Source: Pyrinomonadaceae bacterium (GTDB lineage Bacteria; Acidobacteriota; Blastocatellia; Pyrinomonadales; Pyrinomonadaceae). From it: 23,608 nt of DNA. The translations under genes and the position numbers were made by a program. The notes under the pieces were generated by a model, which was given only the letters and a program-made list of their open reading frames with translations, had not been told where the DNA came from and ran no database searches. Location: positions 1 through 23,608 of the forward strand of contig JAICQI010000004.1 in the NCBI GenBank assembly GCA_025937955.1. Reading direction: 5' to 3'. Of this stretch, positions 1 through 8,131 are shown piece after piece (position 1 is the first letter of the stretch; every line of letters begins with the position of its first letter).

Positions 1-126
1 GCCGCGCCTGCGCCGACTACGCCAACGTTTACTGTGTTCGGGTTTGATGACGAGTCTGAGTCGAACCCGTGGTCATTGGATTGCTGGCCCGATTACGCAA
101 TTCGGATTAGGCCACGAGAAGAATAG
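1..126 (+). CDS. C-terminal end of an unidentified protein (partial, 5' end outside window)
   Basis: Frame 1 is open from the window edge to a TAG at 124-126, giving a 41-residue tail that begins Ala/Pro/Thr-rich and ends in a charged, Trp-containing segment (WSLDCWPDYAIRIRPREE). I treat it as the end of a real gene because it is followed within five bases by a strong hairpin and because the next gene on the other strand stops just beyond that hairpin, as expected for a convergent pair. No domain can be recognised from so short a tail, so no function is proposed. A chance open frame of this length is possible. Confidence 0.5.
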   Translation, partial: AAPAPTTPTFTVFGFDDESESNPWSLDCWPDYAIRIRPREE

Positions 127-130
127 GTAG

Positions 131-169
131 GCACACACGGGCGGCCACGGAGTGCCGCCCGTGTTGTGC
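131..169. terminator. Hairpin shared by convergent genes, probable bidirectional terminator
   Basis: The arm at 131-145 (GCACACACGGGCGGC) pairs with 154-169 (GCCGCCCGTGTTGTGC) with one bulged base and an 8-base loop. The 10-bp inner stem is perfect and almost all G:C. It lies between the stop of the plus-strand gene (126) and the stop of the minus-strand gene (171). There is no clear U-tract on either side, so termination efficiency is uncertain. Confidence 0.6.
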
Positions 170-170
170 A

Positions 171-848
171 TTATGATCGTGACGATTTAATACGCTCAGG
201 TTCGAGCAGATTTGTTGTGTGATCCGTGACGCTGACAGGAACTGGATTCGAAATCGGTCTGTCATTCAACTCGCGCGGCGGAGAAACGACCTGGTCGAAC
301 TGGGGCTGCTCGCGTTGGGGGCGGATCAGAAGTCCGGCGATGATGTGGCCGATGCCGGACGTCGCCGGCAACAATCCCAACAACCAGATAATCTTTACTA
401 CCGGATCGATCTCGAATGGGATCTGAGCGACTACATCAGGCGGGAGCTTCAGCACGAGCGCTGCGGAAAGGTAGTACAGGAACACCGTGAGGCCGGCGCC
501 TGAGAATAACGAGACCACGCCTTTAGAGATGTGCTGCTCCCGTTTCTCTGCCGGCGTTTTCTTTCTTCCGAATTGAATCCACGGCCGGCCATGCTCAGGC
601 TTTTGCGATTCGGGCGAGATGCGCGCAATCTCCTGATTCATTTGATCGAGAGCGCCGGAAACCTCATCCGAAACGTGGTCGACCTTGAACTCCTTGATCA
701 TCTCCTTGATCTTCGGCAGCGGACCACGATCGCTCCTCGCCACAGCCTCACTGAGCGCCACCGCCTTCCCAATCACCTTGAGATTAGCGCCGCAGACGCG
801 GCAATACTGCGTTGATTGAGATTCAGTGCCGCATTGAGGACAGAACAT
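171..848 (-). CDS. Zinc-ribbon membrane protein of unknown function
   Basis: This 225-residue protein opens with a four-cysteine zinc ribbon (C3-x2-C6 and C16-x2-C19), a common N-terminal module of small bacterial membrane proteins. A charged, mostly soluble stretch follows to about residue 108. Two hydrophobic segments come next (about 110-134 and 150-175), separated by a short Pro-containing loop, then a polar C-terminal tail. The layout suggests an inner-membrane protein with a cytoplasmic zinc ribbon; the partner or ligand is unknown. The ATG at 848 is chosen because the ribbon starts at residue 3; no convincing ribosome-binding site is visible. It runs in the same direction as the operon at 1020-7806 but is separated from it by a strong hairpin, so it is probably transcribed separately. 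Confidence 0.8.
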   Translation of the reverse strand: MFCPQCGTESQSTQYCRVCGANLKVIGKAVALSEAVARSDRGPLPKIKEMIKEFKVDHVSDEVSGALDQMNQEIARISPESQKPEHGRPWIQFGRKKTPAEKREQHISKGVVSLFSGAGLTVFLYYLSAALVLKLPPDVVAQIPFEIDPVVKIIWLLGLLPATSGIGHIIAGLLIRPQREQPQFDQVVSPPRELNDRPISNPVPVSVTDHTTNLLEPERIKSSRS

Positions 849-920
849 AGTAGTCGAAACGTTAGCAGATTTGATTTGGTTCCGCTTTAGCTTGTCAGGC
901 TAATTAAAACTACTGAAAAA

Positions 921-994
921 AGAACAAGTCAGGAAGAGGGGCTTGCCCCCGCTCTCCCGAACAGCGGGGGCAAGCCCTCTTCCTGACTTGTTCT
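921..994. terminator. Very long near-perfect hairpin, probable bidirectional intrinsic terminator
   Basis: The arm at 921-953 is the reverse complement of 963-994 apart from one extra G (in the 938-941 G run), giving a 32-bp stem with a 9-base loop. A run of six A residues (916-921) overlaps the left edge and a TTTTTT run (996-1001) follows the right arm, so either transcript would carry stem plus U-tract. It sits downstream of the minus-strand gene ending at 1020 and upstream of the gene starting at 848. The stem is much longer than a normal terminator and could also be a dispersed palindromic repeat. Confidence 0.75.
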
Positions 995-1019
995 ATTTTT
1001 TCTTTCAAATTCTACTTGG

Positions 1020-3233
1020 TCATTCGTAGCTCAACGCTTCAACCGCGTCCTGGCGTGCGGCGCGGAGGGCAGGGTAGAGGGCGCCGATGGTGCCGCCCAG
1101 TAACCCCACTGCTAACGCAATCAGCACCCAGCGGGGCTCGATCTCGATAGTCAACGTAGTGACGCGCGTCACGATCAATTGCGCGAGCATCGTCAGCAGC
1201 ACGCCGACAACAACGCCGAGGACGCTGACGATAATCGCTTCCTGTTCGATAACCCAGGCGATTGCCGTATTCGACATGCCGAGTGATTTCAGTATTCCGA
1301 TCTGTCGCGTGCGCTCCGTGACGGTCGTGTACATCGCCAGCAGTATCACCAGCACACTGATCGTCGCCGCCACACCTACTACCACCTTGACAAAAACATT
1401 CAACGCCGGAACACCCGTGGCATAAATCTCCGGCAGATCGCGCGTGAAGATCAGTTGATCCTCAGGAAAACGTTCGAGTATCCGTGCCGCAACCTCATCT
1501 TGTTGCGCCGGATCAGTGCAGGCAACGAGGATCGCCGAGACCCGATTGCCGGCGCCCTCCTGCTCCTGCATTGTCTTCAACGGAATCTTGATACGTCCGC
1601 CACCCGGTGGCTCGTAAACACCGACAATCTTAAACGGCCGCTCAAACAGTTTGACTGTATCGCCAACATTCGCCTTGCGACGTTCCTTCCATTCCGGATC
1701 GACAATGGCTTCGTCACCCGACTCGAGTTTTCGTCCCTCGCGAATCGTGATTCGCGCAAGGTTCGCGTACTCGTCATATTCGATCCCGTCGAGCAAACGC
1801 TGCCCAAAACCCGAGTCACTCTTATCGATTGTTTGTCCAATTGGCGTCGTTGCGCGCACCCCGGGTATCGTCGCGAGCTCGGCAGCGTGTGCCGCGGGCA
1901 GTTTGAACTCAGCGCCAGCCAAACTGACGGTGCCCGATGCACGAATCATGATCTCCGCGCCGATGTTTGATTCACGCCGGCCACGTTCATGCAAAACACC
2001 ATGGGCGAGGCCGACGGTGAAGACGATGAGCAACACTCCCACGCCGGTGCCGAGAATGCTGACCGCGGTGCGAGCAGGTCGATGAGCGATATTTGAAAGT
2101 ACCAGGCTATCCATAAGACGTTGTAAACGCGGGCTCCGATCCAGGATGCGACGCCACGCGTTGGGCAGCGTGCGCCAGGTAAGCACGAGGAGGCCAATGG
2201 AGGTCCAAACAACAATCGCGGCCTTGCGCACGAGCGCCAGCGCAAGGCCGGCTGCGGGCGTGAAGCCGAGTCCCTTTTGCAGAATGACCTCGGTGCCGCC
2301 TTCGTAGACTCCGATTGTGCCGGGAACAAATGCGAAAGCGAAGTTGATGACCTTTGTTAGCGATTCGATGATGTAAGCTTGGGCGACTTGCGGTTGAAAG
2401 CCGAGCATCTTCAGCGCCAGGTAGACTTCGATGACACTTGCCGCGTGCGCCGCGAGGTTGCAGGCGATCATCACGAAGAACGCCGTCCGATGGTGCTTGT
2501 AGAAGTCGTAGACCTTCGACTCGAGGTGATAAATGTGATGGCGGCGCTTGAGTATGACCTTCGGGCTCAATCGTAGTTCACCCAGACGATCGATGGCCCA
2601 GGTCAGCAGCATCACGCGACGTTTAGCGGCGATGACCGCGATCAGTATTCCTAACGCGGCCACGACGGCGATGATCAGCAGCACCAGATAGACGGACGGC
2701 GGCAGCGGATACCACGCCAACATCACGCAGGCTCCGCTCAGTATGAAGAAGACAACCGAGAGGTTGTAGAGCAGGTTATCGACGACGAGGGCCGGGACAC
2801 CGTAAGTCAGCGGCACTCGTTTGCGAAGCAGTGCGACCTTTGTCGCTTCTCCGAGTAGTGGACCAGTGAAGGTAAGAAAACTGATTGCTTCGCCGCCGAG
2901 TCGGGCCGCGAACGCCTGGCGAAACGTAATGCGCCGGTGCTCCGCAGGCACGGCGGCGCGCATGGCGATGGTGCGCAGGAAGTGGCGCAGTCCACTCAGG
3001 CCAACGATGACGAAGAAACCGAAACCGATGCGCAGCAGTGCATCGAAAAGCGGCTGCACGCCGACGCGGTTGATGACGAATATGAGCAGGCCGAGGCCGA
3101 GCAGAAAGGCCAGCGTCTGTAGCCAAAGGAAAGAGCGGCGCGAGTTGGTGGTAGTGGTTTCCGGTTCTTCGGAGAGTTCTTCTGTTTCGCCGGCCGTCCA
3201 GTTGTCTGCGAAGTCTTCTCTCGATTCAATCAA
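1020..3233 (-). CDS. Fusion of LPG-synthase/flippase-like membrane domain with FtsX/MacB-type permease
   Basis: The 737-residue protein has two recognisable halves. After a short acidic N-terminus, residues about 35-355 form a multi-helix domain of the lysylphosphatidylglycerol-synthase transmembrane family (flippase-like), including the characteristic FVPGTIGVYEGG stretch at about 302-313. Residues about 375-737 are an FtsX/MacB permease: one helix (about 389-412), a large extracytoplasmic domain (about 413-600), then three helices (about 612-636, 665-690, 702-724), with the typical ERTRQIGILKSLGM coupling segment at 640-653. No ABC ATPase is encoded nearby, so an unlinked one would be needed if it works as an ABC permease. 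It starts with TTG at 3233, overlapping the upstream stop as TTGA, so it is translationally coupled. A role in moving a lipid or lipid-linked molecule is inference. Confidence 0.85.
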   Translation of the reverse strand: MIESREDFADNWTAGETEELSEEPETTTTNSRRSFLWLQTLAFLLGLGLLIFVINRVGVQPLFDALLRIGFGFFVIVGLSGLRHFLRTIAMRAAVPAEHRRITFRQAFAARLGGEAISFLTFTGPLLGEATKVALLRKRVPLTYGVPALVVDNLLYNLSVVFFILSGACVMLAWYPLPPSVYLVLLIIAVVAALGILIAVIAAKRRVMLLTWAIDRLGELRLSPKVILKRRHHIYHLESKVYDFYKHHRTAFFVMIACNLAAHAASVIEVYLALKMLGFQPQVAQAYIIESLTKVINFAFAFVPGTIGVYEGGTEVILQKGLGFTPAAGLALALVRKAAIVVWTSIGLLVLTWRTLPNAWRRILDRSPRLQRLMDSLVLSNIAHRPARTAVSILGTGVGVLLIVFTVGLAHGVLHERGRRESNIGAEIMIRASGTVSLAGAEFKLPAAHAAELATIPGVRATTPIGQTIDKSDSGFGQRLLDGIEYDEYANLARITIREGRKLESGDEAIVDPEWKERRKANVGDTVKLFERPFKIVGVYEPPGGGRIKIPLKTMQEQEGAGNRVSAILVACTDPAQQDEVAARILERFPEDQLIFTRDLPEIYATGVPALNVFVKVVVGVAATISVLVILLAMYTTVTERTRQIGILKSLGMSNTAIAWVIEQEAIIVSVLGVVVGVLLTMLAQLIVTRVTTLTIEIEPRWVLIALAVGLLGGTIGALYPALRAARQDAVEALSYE

Positions 3234-5761
3234 GGCGCTGCACTCACTCCATTAGCTGTCACCTTCTGTGTCTCCGGCACAGGCAACAGCTCCTTAACAA
3301 CATGTCCAGGGAACTTTCTGAATCCTCTATCCCAGAGCTCGGGTACAGGACTGCTATCATCGCGTAATTTCCCGGTTAATGCCAACAGCGTCGGCACATA
3401 ACTCAGACTGTCGTATGGTGTTTCGATATTAAGTGCGTGCGGGACATTGGTCTTGGGCCCGCCTGCGACCATGAACGTTGAGTGGGTGGAGACGCGGAAG
3501 AAGGAGCCATGATTACCGCCCGGATTGAATCCGCGCACATCGAAGTTCCAATGATCGTTCGCGACGATCAGCATGTCAGGCTCGACCAATTCACGTTTGC
3601 GCCGCGCGTATTCCCTCATCGTACGCGCCTCATCGCTGAGACTCGGATCATTAGTTGAAAGACTCTCGATATCGTGACGCGCGAGCTCTTCGTGCAGACC
3701 GATGAGACCGTTCGAGTAGTGCGTTTTGTGCAGTGCCTGAAGCCATTCCGAATCTGTATGCCACTGACTCAGCCATGCTGTCCGGTCGCTGCCTGGAATG
3801 TTCAGATTCGCATCTTCGAAGATTTGCAGCGGCAACCCTGCCTGCCAGCTTATCTCTTTGAACTGCAAACGCCCGCTCGCGTCCTGGGTGAGATTGCTGA
3901 TCGGCAAATAGCGCAGACTCAACTCACCACTAGCGTCGCGGCGCGAGAGGATGAGCGCCTGACGATTCGCGCCTGCTGTCACCCAGATCACGTCTTCGTC
4001 AATGTCACGCTCGTTTATCAACGGCTGCACGAGCTCACGTGACAACCTGGTCGAGATGATGTCGACGGGTCGATTGCCGATGCCACGCTGCACGTTGTTT
4101 CTGACCGCAATGCCGTGCAGCAGCGCGAAGTAATCGATGCGTACAAAACTCTGTGCCGTGTTCAGCGATCCGTCGGAGTGTAAAACCAAACCATCCGGGC
4201 CAATACCGACGACGTAATTCTGAAGCTCATAGATCGTGTTCCGATCCCCCATCGCCATTTTGGGAATCACATCCGCGATCCTTATTTTCGACGGTATGAA
4301 CGACTCCGATGAAAGCGATAGAAGGTTCTGCAATGTGCGTGCGTACTCACTGTATTCCTTCTGCTCTGCCTGCCAGCGATCGAGCTGCACGAAGATGCGC
4401 TTCGACGCATCATCCAGGCCCGCGTCCTGTTGTTCTTTGGAGAACTTTTTAGGTTGAGCTTCCCACAGCTTGCGCTGCGCGACGATGGCGCGGTCGAGCG
4501 CTGCTAATTCGGTGTTCAGTTGCTTGAGATCTTTTTCCCAGCCGGCGCGTCGCCGATCGATCACGGCGAAGAACTCATTAAAGGCAGCTTTTTGAGTATT
4601 AGCATTGAGGAGGCCACGCTGAAGCTGCTGCAAAAGAATGTGCAGCTGGTTGAGATCACTGTCACGTAGGTGCACCGAGGCCCGCTCGTTACCGTCAAAG
4701 TCGAGCATTGCGGTTGGGTAAGTCGTACTTTCGCCCTTCAGATAGTAAGTATCGGGAGTTGTCGACGTGATCAGAGGCACAAACGGATTCACGCCTTTTA
4801 TCGAATAGTCGAGCATCAAACGACGCTTTGTGACGACGTGATGACCGCCGCCCATCCGGCTGCCGAGCAGTTTTACGAGATTGTAACCCTGGCTGTAGAT
4901 CTTCTCGTCAGTATTGACGCCGTGATCCGAAATCACTACCAGCGCCGTCTCGTCAGCCAGCGGGCTCTTCTGAATCGCAGTCCAGACCTGACCGATAACT
5001 GCGTCCATGCGCTGGAGCGCCTCCAGGTGCGACTGCGCGTCGTTGTTGTGATGGGCGATGTGATCGAAGTCCTCCATCATTAGATCGAGGTATTGAATCT
5101 TTGGATTACCAAGGTTCGTGATCACTTCCCTGACTAGTTGATCCCTTAAAGCGCTCCTCATATCGATGCCCATGGTCCACTCATCGAACAATTCCTTGGG
5201 CGATTTCATGAAGCGCTTCTGCAAAGTGGCTTGTAGTGTCGAGTAACGCTGGTTCCGCAAGAACATCGAGTACGTTATGTAACGCTCATTGTGCGGATAG
5301 GCGTCGGGGAGCATCGGCAGGCCGAGCGAGTCGAGCACTTCCACAGCGCGCATATCGACACGTGTGCCGTTGACTCCTGCGAGATAGAGCGGAAAGAAGT
5401 TCAGATAGTCGTAAGTATGCAGCGTGAAACGATCAAACTCGACGTTGCCTTTGATCTGCAGGTGCTGACCCGTTTCGAGCAGCGACCAGGAAGGCGCTGA
5501 CAAACTCATGCCACGTACGTAGAAGTTCGAGAGTCGGGCGCCGCGCTGGTAGAAGATGTGGTCGATCCAGGGAAGAAGACTCTTGCCTGACTGCGGATTA
5601 CGTTGCTTCACCACGCGGTCTACCACGTCATAAGGCAGTCCGTCGCATTTGATAATGACGAGGCGTTTCGTCTGCGCAAGCGAAGTGCTGCAAAGCAGGA
5701 AAAGAAGTATTCCTGCAAAGGCGCAAAGGCGCAAAGATAACTTGGTTGTTTTGCCGTCCAT
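3230..5761 (-). CDS. Secreted alkaline-phosphatase-superfamily phosphodiesterase/phosphatase with large insert
   Basis: The 843-residue protein has a Sec signal peptide (hydrophobic 11-28, ending SLAQ near residue 30), so it acts outside the cytoplasm. The alkaline phosphatase/nucleotide pyrophosphatase fold is shown by the metal-binding IKCDG (D40), a likely nucleophile in LSAPSW (S88), FDHIAH (D233, H237), ISDHG (D279, H280) and a distal GGNHGS (H751). These positions match two-metal phosphodiesterases of this superfamily; the substrate is not deducible. The catalytic halves are separated by an unusually large insert, about 360-700, whose first part (about 363-475) is Gln/Lys/Glu-rich and probably coiled coil. 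It begins two bases after the stop of the upstream gene and overlaps the next gene by four bases, so all three form one operon. Confidence 0.85.
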   Translation of the reverse strand: MDGKTTKLSLRLCAFAGILLFLLCSTSLAQTKRLVIIKCDGLPYDVVDRVVKQRNPQSGKSLLPWIDHIFYQRGARLSNFYVRGMSLSAPSWSLLETGQHLQIKGNVEFDRFTLHTYDYLNFFPLYLAGVNGTRVDMRAVEVLDSLGLPMLPDAYPHNERYITYSMFLRNQRYSTLQATLQKRFMKSPKELFDEWTMGIDMRSALRDQLVREVITNLGNPKIQYLDLMMEDFDHIAHHNNDAQSHLEALQRMDAVIGQVWTAIQKSPLADETALVVISDHGVNTDEKIYSQGYNLVKLLGSRMGGGHHVVTKRRLMLDYSIKGVNPFVPLITSTTPDTYYLKGESTTYPTAMLDFDGNERASVHLRDSDLNQLHILLQQLQRGLLNANTQKAAFNEFFAVIDRRRAGWEKDLKQLNTELAALDRAIVAQRKLWEAQPKKFSKEQQDAGLDDASKRIFVQLDRWQAEQKEYSEYARTLQNLLSLSSESFIPSKIRIADVIPKMAMGDRNTIYELQNYVVGIGPDGLVLHSDGSLNTAQSFVRIDYFALLHGIAVRNNVQRGIGNRPVDIISTRLSRELVQPLINERDIDEDVIWVTAGANRQALILSRRDASGELSLRYLPISNLTQDASGRLQFKEISWQAGLPLQIFEDANLNIPGSDRTAWLSQWHTDSEWLQALHKTHYSNGLIGLHEELARHDIESLSTNDPSLSDEARTMREYARRKRELVEPDMLIVANDHWNFDVRGFNPGGNHGSFFRVSTHSTFMVAGGPKTNVPHALNIETPYDSLSYVPTLLALTGKLRDDSSPVPELWDRGFRKFPGHVVKELLPVPETQKVTANGVSAAP

Positions 5762-5763
5762 CG

Positions 5764-7806
5764 TCAGGGCTGACCCGCCTCAACTGGCGTACCGCTGACG
5801 GTTGCGGCTATTGGCTGGACTCTGGGGGTATTACCGCGCAGATACTCGCTCGCGAGATCTCTCAAGGCTTTGTCGACATTATTATTTTGAGAGATTCGCA
5901 GCAACTCGGTCTTCGCCTTGCGGCTGTGAATTCGCGACAGGCCGTCGATACAGGCACGACGAATATCGTCGTCTTTCGTGCGTGCAAAGAGTTTCGCGGT
6001 GGCGGCGGCCGCATTCCCACCCGCCTCTGATCCGTGATTGGCGATGAAGCGCACCGATCGTCTGACGTCGTCGAGGTTCCACGTTACATCAACATCCGCA
6101 CTCGACCTCGTGATTTGCTGCAGGAACTTGGTGTGATAGTCGAGACGACGCGCAATATCGAGTCGATCCTCCATGTCGTCGGTCAGCTCTTCGCGATGAA
6201 CGTACTTTCCAAAACTCAGCACATTCAATACACGGAAAGCTAGCTGTGCCTTGGCTCCATGCTCCTGTGAAGTCATTTCGGCCCGGCGGTCACGTTCGAT
6301 CTTCGCAGCCAGTCCATCCGGGTCCACCGCAAAAGCTACGAGGGCCTTATATTGCTCCGTGGCGATATGCGCTTCCGCATTTAGATCGTTTTCAAACGGG
6401 TTCAGCGAGGTCCTCTCGAGTCGTCCGCTCACTTCCGAACGAAGCTCCGGATCCATCGATGTGTCCAGTGCAAGCAAGAGTTTCAGTTGCGAATACGTGG
6501 CGAGACGCGATGGCTGATTTATGTCCATCCCGCGGCGGCCAGTCACAAAATCGAACACGGTGCGGCCGAGAAAGAATGGCAAGTTGCCGAACTTCGATAG
6601 CGATAGGACATTGCGCGTCACGTCGTTCAAAACGCGGCGGGACATCTCGCGTTTCTTGGGATTATAGCTGTCACGGAAATCGACGAGCAGCATCGGGATC
6701 TTCGGATTGTCGAGCCCGTAGAGACCAAGCGGAATCATCTCTACGGCTTCGGCGCCTGGTGTTTGACTGTCGACTGGATGATTGTCGGAGTCGAAGTAGC
6801 GAGTTTCAACGTAGCCCTTCCAACTCAGCAGTCGCTTATCAGTCCATGGATTCGCGATGTTGAGAAAACGGCTGCTGTAACGCGAGCCTTGTTGTTTGAT
6901 CAGATCGCGTTTCGCGACCCAGAGCAGCGCGTGTGTGGCGCTGCCGTCCGGCATCAATAGAGGTTCGAAGTAGAGCGATTCAGATTCAGCTCTTTGACGC
7001 AGCAACTCCCAATTGTGCCCGCGTTCGTCACGTGTCTGTGTAGTCTGCTTCGCGTAATAGCTTTGCAGGTTGGAGTCGTCAACCAGCCCGCCAAACGTCT
7101 TCTCAGTCAGCAGCAGCCGCGCCTGGATGTTCGACATCTCCGCTCGGGTGAAAGCTGATTCGCCCTTCACTGCTTCATACAGCGCCAGTACTGAAAGCGC
7201 ACGGATGATGTGCGATCGGCGATAGTCACTGGTGTTGCGTCGATAAGAACTGGTCGATGCTTTGATCGGCGTACCGTAAGGATCAAGCAAAATGCCTTGC
7301 AACGCCGTCCAGAAGATCTTGTCCCAAACCTGGCTCTCGGGCGAGGCGAGGTCAAGTGCTGCCGGCGGCACCTTGCTTAGTTTTTCTTTATTCCCGACGC
7401 GCGCGTAGAAGAACGGAATTGCGGCTGCTAGTTTTTGCTTGGTTGAAGGTCGTGTGTATGTCAGCGGCCAAACATATCGCAGTCGATTATTTTCAGCGAT
7501 ATTGTCGCCGAGAGTGTCGCGCAGAATAGACACCAGTGGAACCCAGTTGTCGTTTCCAGTTGACTCGAGTCCTCCGAGTTTCGCGTGAACAGTGATCAGT
7601 TCAGCGCCACCCGGAACTTCGATGCGCTCCAGACGAAGGATCTGAGAGAGCGCCGACGCTGGGTCATTTTCCTCGGATTCGAGGGTTTTCGCCCTGGTGA
7701 TTGTGGGAGTTAATGGCGAGATAACGAGCAGAAAAACGAAAATTAAGCTCGCCTTCAGGTGCCAGTGCCTACGCGTTTGGATCGTCATCCTTCTTCGTTT
7801 GAACAC
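5764..7806 (-). CDS. Exported protein of unknown function with HEAT-like C-terminus
   Basis: This 680-residue protein starts at GTG 7806; an ATG seven codons in (7788) is an alternative. Its N-terminus is basic (KRRRMTIQTRRHWHLK) followed by a hydrophobic run (about 17-40), a signal peptide or membrane anchor. The middle is a mixed globular region with many aromatic and basic residues and no family I recognise. Residues about 580-655 have the alternating helical pattern of HEAT-like repeats (for example the segment around DDDIRRACIDGLSRI), usually protein-binding. It is the first gene of a tight three-gene operon with a secreted phosphatase-fold enzyme and a membrane permease, so an extracytoplasmic scaffold or partner role is plausible. 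It may be lineage-specific. Confidence 0.8.
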   Translation of the reverse strand: MFKRRRMTIQTRRHWHLKASLIFVFLLVISPLTPTITRAKTLESEENDPASALSQILRLERIEVPGGAELITVHAKLGGLESTGNDNWVPLVSILRDTLGDNIAENNRLRYVWPLTYTRPSTKQKLAAAIPFFYARVGNKEKLSKVPPAALDLASPESQVWDKIFWTALQGILLDPYGTPIKASTSSYRRNTSDYRRSHIIRALSVLALYEAVKGESAFTRAEMSNIQARLLLTEKTFGGLVDDSNLQSYYAKQTTQTRDERGHNWELLRQRAESESLYFEPLLMPDGSATHALLWVAKRDLIKQQGSRYSSRFLNIANPWTDKRLLSWKGYVETRYFDSDNHPVDSQTPGAEAVEMIPLGLYGLDNPKIPMLLVDFRDSYNPKKREMSRRVLNDVTRNVLSLSKFGNLPFFLGRTVFDFVTGRRGMDINQPSRLATYSQLKLLLALDTSMDPELRSEVSGRLERTSLNPFENDLNAEAHIATEQYKALVAFAVDPDGLAAKIERDRRAEMTSQEHGAKAQLAFRVLNVLSFGKYVHREELTDDMEDRLDIARRLDYHTKFLQQITRSSADVDVTWNLDDVRRSVRFIANHGSEAGGNAAAATAKLFARTKDDDIRRACIDGLSRIHSRKAKTELLRISQNNNVDKALRDLASEYLRGNTPRVQPIAATVSGTPVEAGQP

Positions 7807-8131
7807 TAAACAAAATCTGGCAGATGGGGAGTTTCTACTGCATCCTCAGATTACAAATTGGTGCAAGATGCTCAAAAAAACTCAGGTTCGGTTTTCAATC
7901 TGCAAGAGCTGTGCCCGCACGGGCACGAAATAAATATACCTTACTCTAAGTCCTTTTGGACCGACTTTGTGTCAGACCTGTGACACGTGGCGCATTGCCA
8001 CAGTTCGAGATCTGATGCCTCGATGTATTGCCTCGTTGCCGCCGAACCGAACCGGCGGAGCATGTATTAGGACGATTGTGTTTCAAGCGGTGTTAACGAA
8101 TAAACTGGCAATTCTGACAGGTAACTGAGGA
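7807..8131. other. 325-base intergenic region without a gene
   Basis: I see no convincing coding frame or tRNA here. It contains a 7-bp hairpin with a 2-base loop (7911-7926, GTGCCCG/CGGGCAC), a 6-bp G:C hairpin (8039-8058, CCGCCG/CGGCGG) that could help terminate the protease transcript from the right, and short inverted repeats around 7971-8001. The candidate operon promoter is at its left edge. None of the hairpins has a convincing U-tract. Confidence 0.5.
7848..7875 (-). promoter_or_regulatory. Candidate promoter of the 7806-1020 operon
   Basis: Read on the minus strand there is TTGAGC (7875-7870), a 16-base spacer and TAATCT (7853-7848), about 40 bases before the GTG start at 7806. The match to the sigma70 consensus is partial and the sigma factors of this organism are unknown, so this is only a candidate. 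Confidence 0.3.

Noticed and set aside
1087..2085. Long plus-strand frames opposite the flippase/permease fusion gene
   Set aside because: They are antisense shadows of a clearly coding minus-strand gene and have no recognisable domains.
7986..8002. Possible sigma54 promoter (TGGC...TTGCC)
   Set aside because: The GG and GC dinucleotides are about four bases too close for a -24/-12 element.
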